A stretch of DNA of 34,762 nucleotides from Oribacterium sp. UBA4274. GTDB lineage: Bacteria > Bacillota > Clostridia > Lachnospirales > Lachnospiraceae. The stretch lies in contig DGVW01000017.1 in the NCBI GenBank assembly GCA_002396005.1, positions 1 through 34,762 of the forward strand. The letters are read 5' to 3'. The notes beneath the pieces are model-generated. The model was not told the origin of the DNA, did no database searches, and saw nothing but the letters and a program-made list of their open reading frames with translations. Positions 6,327-14,701 of this stretch are shown one piece after another. Position 1 is the first letter of the stretch; every line of letters begins with the position of its first letter. A program made the position numbers and the translations under genes.

Positions 6327-8906
6327 TTATTCCTCACCAAGTGAAGTCATCTCATAGCAGAAAATCATATTTCCACTAGGATCAAGACCTATACTCTCGT
6401 TTCCGTCAATGTATGCCGCATAACCATTGTACAGACTTGGATATGCAGGCACCTTGCGGAGTTCATTCAGATTCTTGTCGAAGATGGTGCTGTTTGAACC
6501 ATCATTCTCATAGCTTATAAGCATCCATTCGTTTGTGATCTTGTCGCATATCACACTGAAAGAACCATCGATAGTATATCGTTCATTCAGATCCTCATCA
6601 TAGATCCACTCTGTAGAGTTGTAGGTCTTATCATCATATTTCGAAACAGTGATAAACGGAATATCCGCAATTCCATTCATGGTGTAGAACGGATATGCAT
6701 AGGAAGCACCCTTAACAAAGGTACGCTTTCCTGTCTTGATATTCATGAGCCATATTCCGGTGTTATCATCAGAGTAGGTACCGGTAGGCCCCTTTTCAGT
6801 ACCATCGGCATAGGCTACAGGAATCTTGTCACAGAACAACCATGGACTATCATCCTCTTTGTAAAGCTCGTTTCCGTCATTGTCCATGACGATCACATTC
6901 CATTTACTGTCACCAAGATATGAACTTAAGTAGAATCCCCAGTCAAACTTACTGATAGTATCATAATTGTCTATGGTTTTAATGAGATAACCGGAAGGAT
7001 CGATGAGATCCACATGATTATCTTTGACACCCAGCTTGTTGCCATTTGCGAGATATTCCGCACTGCTGTAGCCTGCACCGAGGATGTTCTGCCCCTGTTT
7101 GTTTATCATAGCGGCATAATCATCTTTACGAACATGGGCTATACCATTGTCGAAAGGCTGGGCGTACTCGTAAGGCCCCATGACGATCTTTTTGGTGGCT
7201 TCGTCTACATAATAGTAGTTGTCGTTAAGCCAGAAGACATAGTAGCCTTCACCGTAGGAAACATCATATATCGGATATGCATCCTTCATCATTTCCGTGA
7301 TCCTGCCATCATTTGCAGCATCAAACTCCTCGTAGGTCATAACTACCTTGCCTGAGGTATCGTAAATTACGAAATCATTAGACTCAGTATCTTCCTTGCA
7401 GAGTACATGACCATCCATGCCGGCAACATAAGCATACTCAGGTGAAACAAAGCTTCCGTCTTTGGCGATAACCTGACTGCGAATGATTCCGTCCGGAACG
7501 TATCCGTCAGTATCTGCAGGTTTCGAGGAGTTATCATTCTCATAGTATTTTTCTGCGCTGTAGAATGGCAGATAATACTCGTTATAGGTCAGAGGATCAT
7601 AGTATGTGAGGGTGTGTATACCACCATATACAGGGTCCGTAACAAGACGTCCGTTTGTATCAAAGAAACCGCTCATGTAGCCGCCGATATAGGAGTAGCC
7701 TTCATCGTCATCGTAGCTGACATCTACATACAGAGGACTGCCGGAGTACGGGATAAGCATGCCGTAATCATCACGTACTTCCACAGAGGTGAGTGTCCCT
7801 TCCGGTGCGTCATTCAGACGATTATACAGTTTGTTGTGCTTGGTTTTTTCTTCCGGCGCGTCATCAAACTCGGAAACATCCTTTACAGATACATAGCCCT
7901 TGGAAGCGATGAGACGCTGTCCGTCTGTAGATACCAGCCAGTCATAGATGACTTTTGCTGACTTTGCACGCGGGTTATCAGAACCCTCATCATCAGGTAT
8001 GACGCAGTAGTCAGAGTTCAGGTGAGGATACTCTTTTTTGCGGATGGTATCTGCGTTAGGCTGTACTCCGTCGACTGCGATGATCTTCAGATCATCCGCC
8101 ATCTTCATGTCATTGGCATAATAGTATACTGAGTAGCCGATGGCATTGGCCGAATTGTCATAGGACTTGACTGCTGTCATAAGCTCACCCATTTCGGTCG
8201 CCACAAGTCCGCTAGGAGCCTTTTGCATGGCCTCGCCTTTCATGACATGCTTCTGCATGAGTGCCTGAGAACCGGCCCCTTCATTACGCTGGAAAGCAAT
8301 GATTTCTTCGTCATTACCACCTACTTCTTTCCAGTTCTTTATCTTGCCGAGGTAAATGTCTCTGATCTGATCCGTTGTGAGGGAATCCACAGGATTTTTC
8401 TTATTTACAACAAAAACAAGAGCCTCTGTTGCTATGGCTTCCATCTTGTACTTGAAGCCTGCTTCAGCAAGTTCATCATAAACCTTGGCATTAGGTTCAC
8501 CGACGATGAGGATGTCAGCCTCGCCTGAGCTTAAATTACGGAAGGACTGTGTGGTTCTGTTGAAGCTGCACAGATCTTCTGCTTTTTTCTGGTCAACGTT
8601 CAAAAGAGTTCCTGCAACAGCTTTGGCGAGAGGCACCATTGATGTGGAACCATCCATACGAGGGAAGTTTTCCTCAGTGAAGGTATAGTCCGGAAGTTTT
8701 ATAGGATTGGCTGCGGGCTTTTTCTTCTCTTCCGCAGGGACCTCAGTTTCTCCCTGAGAAGCGGATTCTTCCACTTCTGATTCTGTAGCGGCAGCAGGTT
8801 TCTGACCCGGTGCATCACCTTTCTTGGAACCTGTGTTACAGCCGCTTAAGACGAGGGATGTCACGCCAAGAACCGCAAGACATCTTTGTAGTAAACGTTT
8901 CTTCAT
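6327..8906 (-). CDS. lipoprotein: PstS-like phosphate-binding domain fused to a WG-repeat-like region
   Basis: Predicted surface lipoprotein. The chosen ATG at 8906 follows an AAAGGAG site and opens directly into a signal peptide with lipobox LSGC; an ATG 11 codons upstream lacks this context. A Glu/Ala-rich linker leads to a PstS-like PBP domain over roughly the first 350 residues (RMDGSTSMVPLAKAV, LTTDQIRDIYLGKIKNWKEVGG, RNEGAGSQALM). The remaining ~500 residues are Tyr/Asp/Gly-rich with recurring 'G.A.V....YAMINKQG' and 'LIDPSGYLIKT' patterns, as in WG beta-repeat proteins. The total is about 859 aa, far longer than a normal PstS (~300-350 aa). No pstCAB transporter genes are adjacent, so a sensing, scavenging or adhesion role is as likely as transport. 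Ligand is unproven. Confidence 0.75.
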   Translation of the reverse strand: MKKRLLQRCLAVLGVTSLVLSGCNTGSKKGDAPGQKPAAATESEVEESASQGETEVPAEEKKKPAANPIKLPDYTFTEENFPRMDGSTSMVPLAKAVAGTLLNVDQKKAEDLCSFNRTTQSFRNLSSGEADILIVGEPNAKVYDELAEAGFKYKMEAIATEALVFVVNKKNPVDSLTTDQIRDIYLGKIKNWKEVGGNDEEIIAFQRNEGAGSQALMQKHVMKGEAMQKAPSGLVATEMGELMTAVKSYDNSANAIGYSVYYYANDMKMADDLKIIAVDGVQPNADTIRKKEYPHLNSDYCVIPDDEGSDNPRAKSAKVIYDWLVSTDGQRLIASKGYVSVKDVSEFDDAPEEKTKHNKLYNRLNDAPEGTLTSVEVRDDYGMLIPYSGSPLYVDVSYDDDEGYSYIGGYMSGFFDTNGRLVTDPVYGGIHTLTYYDPLTYNEYYLPFYSAEKYYENDNSSKPADTDGYVPDGIIRSQVIAKDGSFVSPEYAYVAGMDGHVLCKEDTESNDFVIYDTSGKVVMTYEEFDAANDGRITEMMKDAYPIYDVSYGEGYYVFWLNDNYYYVDEATKKIVMGPYEYAQPFDNGIAHVRKDDYAAMINKQGQNILGAGYSSAEYLANGNKLGVKDNHVDLIDPSGYLIKTIDNYDTISKFDWGFYLSSYLGDSKWNVIVMDNDGNELYKEDDSPWLFCDKIPVAYADGTEKGPTGTYSDDNTGIWLMNIKTGKRTFVKGASYAYPFYTMNGIADIPFITVSKYDDKTYNSTEWIYDEDLNERYTIDGSFSVICDKITNEWMLISYENDGSNSTIFDKNLNELRKVPAYPSLYNGYAAYIDGNESIGLDPSGNMIFCYEMTSLGEE

Positions 8907-8960
8907 AGTCACTCTCCTTTTTATTGACTTACTATGCAATCCTACAGTTATGATAACATA

Positions 8961-8992
8961 AAAAGAACGGAGCTTCTTGCGAAACTCCGTCC
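8961..8992 (-). terminator. intrinsic terminator after the GGDEF-EAL gene
   Basis: On the - strand, ACGGAGTTTC and GAAGCTCCGT form a 10-bp stem (one mismatch) around a GCAA loop, followed by TTCTTTTTA. It lies about 40 bp after the stop of the gene at 9029-12046 and ahead of the PstS-like gene. Confidence 0.8.
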
Positions 8993-9028
8993 TGATTATT
9001 GCCTCATAACATAGAATCGCCTAAAGAC

Positions 9029-12000
9029 TTAATAATCTTTTTCTTTCATTTTTCTCATTCTAGAGTAAGCAAGGCTCACTAAATCCTGAACATCATTGGT
9101 TTCAGATGCACGGGCCATGCCATAGTTTACATGTATGGAACATTTAAAGCCACAAATGTCATGTATGTCACGTATATGACCGACAGCCTGCTGCATAAGA
9201 TCCATCATATCATTGAAGCCGGTGGTTTGCTTACATATCATAAACTGGCCTCCACTGATTCTTGCCAGTATAAAACTTGTGTTAAATACAGTCTGAAGTA
9301 CTCCTGCGATTTTTCTGAGCAGCTCTTCAGAAACCGTGTCCCCATAGTCTGCATGAATGTCAGCGTACTCAGGAACATCCAGAGAAATAAGCATATAATT
9401 GTCACGATGCTTTGTGTAATTGTCATTCAGATCAATATATGCAGCCATGAGCCCTTTTATATTCATAAGCCCGGTGACAGGATCGGTCATGTTGATTTTA
9501 TTACACTGATCAGTTGTATTATCTACATCGGCATCAATAAAGAATCCCATAAGTCCGCATATCTTTCCATTATTATACATTGGATATTTGGTTACTTCTA
9601 TATGATGAACAGCACCGTTAACGATATTCTGACGTACGGCTCCGGTTATGATCTCTCCGGTGTTTATCAGTCTTTCCTCCGCTTTTCTCGACGTAGTGAA
9701 ATCAATCTGCACACCTATCTCGCTGTCGGTTTTTCCTATAAGCTGTTCAGGAGTAAGCTTGTAGTATTCATAGAAAGCCTTACTTGCACCGAGAAACCGG
9801 AGATTTTTGTCCTTCCAGAAAAGCTTTGCATCACTCTTGTTGACCATGATATCCCAAAGATTATCTGAGAGGTCTGTCTTATGGTTCACTGCTTTTATAT
9901 TCAGTAATTTAGTGGCATTTTTCAGAACCTCAGGATCATTGATCACCGCAGGCTTGGTGCTGACCAATAGCTTATGGGCATTGGAACCACGGAAGGAAGT
10001 GATATTAAACTCCGTCCACTCGTAGCTTCCGTCGATCTGACGAAGCCGGAATAAAGCGGAAAATGTTCCCCGCTTATTATTTTTAAGCTTGCTTCTGAGG
10101 TTTTCCGGTGATGTAAAGAACTGCCATCTTTCCTGCTCACTTGGGTGGATATACCGGAGCAGATTCTCGGAATAGTACTTATCTGTGTGTGAAATAGTAT
10201 CTCCGACTTTTTCCGAAGGTAAGTTGCTCGCGATGATAGTGGCGGTCTTCAGCTTCGTATCAACATAGTGAATACAGCCGTAATTAAACATTATCTTCCG
10301 TGCAATGGTATCAAGCTCGGAAGTATGTCCCTTGTCTTCCTCATATACAAGTTGGTTCATGGTGGCTGAGATCACTAAATTATGGTCGTTGCCGGAAAGT
10401 ACTTTAAAAGTAAGTTTATAGTAATTCCCATTGGCAAGAAATGTAATGTACTCCTCCGATGAACTTGACTCGGCTCTGAAGGCAAGATTACGGCATTTCC
10501 GTCCCTTTGGATTTTCCGGAAGGTTTATATTGTTTTCAAATGCCCTGAGATCTGAGTATCCGGCTGTGAGGAGGGTTGCATCAAACTCTTCGTTACTGAA
10601 GAGTCCCTTGAAGGACTTGCCGTCATACGTGAAAAGTGCCATAGGTTTATCTACGATAACATTGGTAAGTCCGGCTTTGTCGTACATCACAGAAACATTT
10701 CTTTGTTCCCACTTGAAATTCCGGCTATCCAGATACTTGAACATATCGTCGCAGGCCATGGCACTGCCGAAGTAGTTGCCCTGAACCTTTTCACAGCCGA
10801 TACTCTTTAAAAACAGATACTGTTCTCCTGTTTCAACACCCTCTGCCAGTGTGTGCATTCCGAGCTTTTTTGCCATCTCAACAATCATTGAAACTATGGT
10901 CATTGCCCGCTGGTTAAAATTACTGAAGAAGCCCATATCTATCTTGATCTCGTCAAAGAAGAAATCCTTAAGCACGTTAAGTGATGAGTATCCGCTTCCG
11001 AAATCATCCATCCATACTTTGAAGCCTTCATCATGAAATCTGTCTATGGCATTTTGGATGATACCGTTATCGGCTACCAGAGAAGTTTCCGTTATTTCTA
11101 TGTTGATGAGGTTCTTGCGAATGCTGTATTCATTTACTGTATCGACTACACTCTTGACAGGATCATCTATAACAAAATCCGCTCTTGAGAAGTTGACTGA
11201 AACCGGCAGTACCGGAAGTTCCATGTCCTGACGTTCTCTCTGCATTTTTGCGACCTGATGAATTACGAAATTGTCCAATATATTAGAGAGACGATTGAGT
11301 TCCAGAAGCTGTATAAAATCACTTGGGAGCATCATGCCGTATTCCGGGTCATCCCATCGTGCCAAAGCTTCAAAACCACAGAGTTCACCTGTGAGTGTAC
11401 GGATAACAGGCTGAAGATAGATTTTGATCCATCCATGAGCTATTGCTGTTTCAAGGTTTTTAACGATGTGTTCTTTTTTGGAATTTTCATCAGCAAGAGT
11501 TTCATCAAACCAGACAAAACCCGAATTATAGTTGTTTCTCAAGGTATCACAGGCCATGCGGGCACGGTTGCAGGCCAGGTCTATGGAGGTGATGTCATCA
11601 TCGATACCGTAAACACCTATACGTACGGGCAGGGTATGCCCATCGTTCAGATTCTGAATCTGTTTTATGATACCGTTTAACTCTATATCGATGCCCTCTG
11701 CAGGAGTCAGTGCATAGAATCTGTCTTCACCGAACCTTGAACAGTTGTATTTGCCGAAGTGTTGATCCAGAATACATGAAATACCACACAGTAAACGATC
11801 TCCCTCTGCCGGACCATAGTTACTGTTGAAGCCTTTCATGTCCTTTAGGTCAAGAGTGAGAACCACTGCGTGCTTGTATCTTTTTATTAAGTTTGGTAGA
11901 TCTTTTTGAGCTTTTTCAAGAAAAGAACTGCGACAAAGAAGCCCTGTAAGCGAATCAAAGTTCAGCTGCAGAGTATCGGAAATTGTTGAAGCATGTGTTG

Positions 12001-12046
12001 AATCGGTATATATTTTATTAACCTCAGCGGTTATAGAATCATCCAT
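9029..12046 (-). CDS. GGDEF-EAL-PAS-GGDEF signalling protein, probable c-di-GMP phosphodiesterase
   Basis: A 1005-aa soluble protein with no clear membrane segment. An N-terminal GGDEF-type domain (about 28-180) has the motif degraded to GEDRF (106-110). The EAL domain (about 195-435) keeps EAL (226-228), Asn285, Glu320, DDFG (347-350), Lys368, EGVE (402-405) and Gln422, the residues expected of an active phosphodiesterase. The middle holds two PAS-like regions, the second around LFWKDKNLRFLGASKAF. The C-terminal GGDEF-type domain begins at MTDPVTGLMN but reads SGGQF instead of GGDEF. It is thus likely to degrade c-di-GMP, with both GGDEF domains regulatory. The AGGAG site is 14 nt from the ATG, longer than ideal. 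The gene is monocistronic, with a terminator at 8961-8992. Confidence 0.9.
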   Translation of the reverse strand: MDDSITAEVNKIYTDSTHASTISDTLQLNFDSLTGLLCRSSFLEKAQKDLPNLIKRYKHAVVLTLDLKDMKGFNSNYGPAEGDRLLCGISCILDQHFGKYNCSRFGEDRFYALTPAEGIDIELNGIIKQIQNLNDGHTLPVRIGVYGIDDDITSIDLACNRARMACDTLRNNYNSGFVWFDETLADENSKKEHIVKNLETAIAHGWIKIYLQPVIRTLTGELCGFEALARWDDPEYGMMLPSDFIQLLELNRLSNILDNFVIHQVAKMQRERQDMELPVLPVSVNFSRADFVIDDPVKSVVDTVNEYSIRKNLINIEITETSLVADNGIIQNAIDRFHDEGFKVWMDDFGSGYSSLNVLKDFFFDEIKIDMGFFSNFNQRAMTIVSMIVEMAKKLGMHTLAEGVETGEQYLFLKSIGCEKVQGNYFGSAMACDDMFKYLDSRNFKWEQRNVSVMYDKAGLTNVIVDKPMALFTYDGKSFKGLFSNEEFDATLLTAGYSDLRAFENNINLPENPKGRKCRNLAFRAESSSSEEYITFLANGNYYKLTFKVLSGNDHNLVISATMNQLVYEEDKGHTSELDTIARKIMFNYGCIHYVDTKLKTATIIASNLPSEKVGDTISHTDKYYSENLLRYIHPSEQERWQFFTSPENLRSKLKNNKRGTFSALFRLRQIDGSYEWTEFNITSFRGSNAHKLLVSTKPAVINDPEVLKNATKLLNIKAVNHKTDLSDNLWDIMVNKSDAKLFWKDKNLRFLGASKAFYEYYKLTPEQLIGKTDSEIGVQIDFTTSRKAEERLINTGEIITGAVRQNIVNGAVHHIEVTKYPMYNNGKICGLMGFFIDADVDNTTDQCNKINMTDPVTGLMNIKGLMAAYIDLNDNYTKHRDNYMLISLDVPEYADIHADYGDTVSEELLRKIAGVLQTVFNTSFILARISGGQFMICKQTTGFNDMMDLMQQAVGHIRDIHDICGFKCSIHVNYGMARASETNDVQDLVSLAYSRMRKMKEKDY

Positions 12047-12160
12047 ATTTATTATAAAGGCTCCTAAACCCTCTACTATTACTATCGTCAGGGTATGGTG
12101 AAAATATAAAAAACATACTACCTGTACAGATTTTACTTCTTAAAATTTAACATATACTAC

Positions 12161-12178
12161 GTCACAAAAGTGTCACAA
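12161..12178. promoter_or_regulatory. direct repeat GTCACAA x2 at one-helical-turn spacing
   Basis: GTCACAA occurs at 12161-12167 and 12172-12178, 11 bp start to start, about 115 bp upstream of the GGDEF-EAL start. On the transcribed strand it reads TTGTGAC twice. Direct heptamers in helical phase are typical of activator or response-regulator sites. The rest of the 12047-12360 gap holds only this and the terminator below. No strong promoter was recognised. Confidence 0.3.
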
Positions 12179-12269
12179 TTTAAAAAATAGATTTTTGTGA
12201 TTGATTACTGCAAAAAAATATTCTGCTGACGCATATTCTGTCTGATAAATATATACAGTACTGTAATGA

Positions 12270-12310
12270 AAAAGCGTTGATGAAGGGGGAAACCTTTCAT
12301 CAACGCTTTT
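12270..12310 (-). terminator. intrinsic terminator after the flavin reductase gene
   Basis: A long stem, AAAAGCGTTGATGAA paired to TTCATCAACGCTTTT, with a G/A-rich loop. On the - strand it is followed by CGCTTTTTC, about 50 bp past the stop of the reductase at 12361. It could act for both strands. Confidence 0.9.
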
Positions 12311-12360
12311 ATGTTGTCTTATATTAATGTTTGAAGCTTCAGGATAACCCGTGGATGTGA

Positions 12361-14490
12361 TCAGCCAAGCTTTACAACATTAGCACCGGCAATACGTCCG
12401 TAGGTGAAGATGTCAGCGATAGCATTACCACCTAAACGGTTTCCGCCGTGTATGCCTCCGGTAACCTCACCGGCTGCGAAAAGACCAGGGATAGCCTCTC
12501 CATCCTCATTGATGACCTGAGCGTCTGTGTTGATTGTAAGACCGCCCATGGTGTGGTGGAGAGATGCCTTTCTAGGAGAGATAACGATACCAACATCAGG
12601 GTTCTTCTCGATAGCCTCAAGATCGATCTCACCGGCGAGAACTTCCTTGCCGAAGTCAGGATCCTTCTGGTTCTCAACATAAGAGTTGTACTTCTCGATA
12701 GTCTCGCGGAGCGCCTCTTCTGTAAATGCAGGTGTCTGTCCGGCAGCGGCTGTCTTGGTAGCTTCAGCAAGCTCTGCAAGAGTTGAACCATACCATACAT
12801 TGCCTGTCTCAACCATGTGCTCTACAGTGTTTCCGAAAAGTGATGATGTAGGGTCAGCACCCTCGCACTTTCCTGTCTCTTTTGATGAACCGGCATAGAT
12901 GATGTAGAAGATACCGTCATCAAGACCGAGAGATGCCTTGGCAAGAACATCACGCTCAGCATACTCGTTTACGAAACGGTTGCCCTCTCCGTCGATCCAG
13001 ATCTGCTCTGAAGCGTCAGCCCAGATACCATCTGTCATAGTTCCCTTTACAGGAGATGATGAAGGCATAAGCTGTGAAACACCGAGATCAACTGTACCTG
13101 CTCCGACTGCCTGAGCCATAACGATACCGTCACCTGTATTTGTACCTACGTTTGTTGTAAGTGTATGATCTGTGAGGTCATTGCCCCAATACTTATCATA
13201 TTGCTTAACCATTGCAGGGTTTGCGCAGTAACCACCTGTTGCAAGGATAACACCCTTTGATGCATTGAGAGTTACCTTTGTTCCGTCTGCCTTCTCAGCT
13301 TCAACACCTACTACCCTGCCGTCTGCATCTGTGATGAGGGACTTACCGGCTGTCTCTGTGTAGATAGTTACGCCTGCCTTGTCAGCTGCTTCCTTAAGAG
13401 CATCAATGAGCGGCTGTCCGTTCTGGTAAGCGTGTGTTCTTGGCCACATAGCACCAAGTACTGTGTATAATGTCTCGCCTGCGCCGGTGTGGCTTGCTGT
13501 GTCGATACCGAGATCTCCTGTCCAATCATATGAATCAAGAGCATTCTCAGCAAGGTTTCTTGCGAGGTCAATGTTTGAAGCAACCCATGTTCCATCGTTC
13601 ATCTCTCTGAGACCACCTGTGTAGATGTGCCACATATGAAGAGGGATTGAATCGTATCCCGGCATATCCTTACCGGCTGTCTTGCCTTCATTGTCCTTAA
13701 AGAACTTTTCAAGGTCTGACTGAAGATCTGTGAGAACTTCCTTCCACTCCGGGAATGAATCGAAATGAAGATTAGGATCATCAGCTGAAAGTGCAAGGTA
13801 GCTGTCAAGAGTATTCTTCTCTGCCTCGCTCATGATACGCTCTGACTGGGCTTCAGGGTCAACAGCATTGAAAGCGCCGCCGGCCATCATAGTATCACCA
13901 CCGAGAACTGAACCTTTCTCAATAAGAGTTACAGATGCACCCTGCTGTGCTGCTGAGATAGCTGCAGAAAGACCTGCTCCGCCACCGCCGACAACTACTA
14001 CATCCTGGTCATAAGTCTCATCCTGACCGGCTTCAGCATGCCACTCATTGGCATCAAGCTCTGTGAGGTCAAGACCTGCAGCCTCTGCTGCATTTCTTGC
14101 GGCTCTCATGATTGCGTTTGAGCAGAGAGTTGCACCGGTTACTGCATCAACCTTTGTTGTCTGATGTTCAACAATCTGTGCCGGGATACGCTCCTTGGCA
14201 ACAGATGTAAGTGAATCTGTTTCGCTGATTTCTGTAAGATCAACCTTTGTGATCTTGCCATCTTCTACAGTAAGCTTTACTGTTACAGGACCCTGCATAC
14301 CTGCAGATGTTCCCTCAAACTCGCCGCTGATGCTGTCAGTATCTGTTGCGGTTTTCTCTGTTTCTGCTGCATCTGTTGCAACTGATGTTTCCTTGGCTGC
14401 TTCTGTTGTTGCAACCGGTGTTGAGCCTGAACTGCAGGCTGTGAGTGCCATGGTTGCAGCAAGGCCCATAGCTAATGCTTGTTTTCTCAT
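12361..14490 (-). CDS. secreted lipoprotein FMN/FAD-dependent fumarate reductase-like flavoprotein
   Basis: A 709-aa predicted extracytoplasmic lipoprotein (lipobox ALTAC, Cys19) with a Thr/Ala/Glu-rich linker. An FMN_bind domain (about 54-140) carries DAVTGAT, with Thr121 the expected site of covalent FMN attachment by an ApbE-type transferase. The FAD-binding/fumarate reductase domain starts at VVVVGGGGAGLSAA (164-177). C-terminal active-site motifs are present: an Arg in EYAERD, His in SLHHTMGG, and Arg in GGIHGGNRLGG. There is no CxxCH haem motif, so this is the haem-free type in the fumarate/urocanate/cinnamate reductase group, reducing an alkene-type electron acceptor outside the cell. 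The substrate is uncertain. An AAGGAGG site precedes the ATG. The promoter carries a Rex-like site. A permease gene lies directly upstream. Confidence 0.9.
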   Translation of the reverse strand: MRKQALAMGLAATMALTACSSGSTPVATTEAAKETSVATDAAETEKTATDTDSISGEFEGTSAGMQGPVTVKLTVEDGKITKVDLTEISETDSLTSVAKERIPAQIVEHQTTKVDAVTGATLCSNAIMRAARNAAEAAGLDLTELDANEWHAEAGQDETYDQDVVVVGGGGAGLSAAISAAQQGASVTLIEKGSVLGGDTMMAGGAFNAVDPEAQSERIMSEAEKNTLDSYLALSADDPNLHFDSFPEWKEVLTDLQSDLEKFFKDNEGKTAGKDMPGYDSIPLHMWHIYTGGLREMNDGTWVASNIDLARNLAENALDSYDWTGDLGIDTASHTGAGETLYTVLGAMWPRTHAYQNGQPLIDALKEAADKAGVTIYTETAGKSLITDADGRVVGVEAEKADGTKVTLNASKGVILATGGYCANPAMVKQYDKYWGNDLTDHTLTTNVGTNTGDGIVMAQAVGAGTVDLGVSQLMPSSSPVKGTMTDGIWADASEQIWIDGEGNRFVNEYAERDVLAKASLGLDDGIFYIIYAGSSKETGKCEGADPTSSLFGNTVEHMVETGNVWYGSTLAELAEATKTAAAGQTPAFTEEALRETIEKYNSYVENQKDPDFGKEVLAGEIDLEAIEKNPDVGIVISPRKASLHHTMGGLTINTDAQVINEDGEAIPGLFAAGEVTGGIHGGNRLGGNAIADIFTYGRIAGANVVKLG

Positions 14491-14526
14491 ACAAATCCTC
14501 CTTGGTTTTTGTGACTATACACACAA

Positions 14527-14580
14527 AAAATGACGGTTGAGCTCACTGCAATTCTTCCTTTTGCAGCGGGCTCACCGTCT
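14527..14580 (-). terminator. terminator-like hairpin between permease and reductase, possible attenuator
   Basis: On the - strand, GACGGTGAGC and CTGCAA pair with TTGCAG and GCTCAACCGTC, with small bulges, followed by ATTTTTTG. It can end the permease transcript. It also lies downstream of the apparent reductase promoter (14584-14612), with only about 37 nt to the reductase ATG and no second promoter in between. The reductase transcript would therefore pass through it. Confidence 0.8.
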
Positions 14581-14583
14581 TTT

Positions 14584-14612
14584 AGTATAGCATAAATATG
14601 AGGCATTGTTTA
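14584..14612 (-). promoter_or_regulatory. promoter of the flavin reductase gene
   Basis: On the - strand, -35 TAAACA (14607-14612), 17-bp spacer and -10 TATACT (14584-14589). The predicted start at about 14577 falls at the base of the terminator-like hairpin. The -35 lies inside the Rex-like palindrome. Confidence 0.5.
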
Positions 14613-14623
14613 TTGATTAACAA
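14606..14623. promoter_or_regulatory. Rex-like redox operator
   Basis: The 18-bp sequence TTGTTTATTGATTAACAA matches the Rex consensus TTGTTAA-N4-TTAACAA with one mismatch. It covers the -35 of the reductase promoter. Rex is the NADH/NAD+-sensing repressor of many Firmicutes fermentative and anaerobic respiratory genes. Control of an electron-acceptor reductase by Rex makes biological sense. No rex gene is in the window. Confidence 0.6.
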
Positions 14624-14701
14624 AGAGTTGCAACATGTTTCACAAATAAATACAATGTATGCAATTGAATTGAGACAATTGTTATAAATGGATGTCTGTT
14701 G

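Noticed and set aside
9131..9868. 245-codon + strand frame
   Set aside because: Antisense shadow of the C-terminal PAS/GGDEF part of the phosphodiesterase gene.
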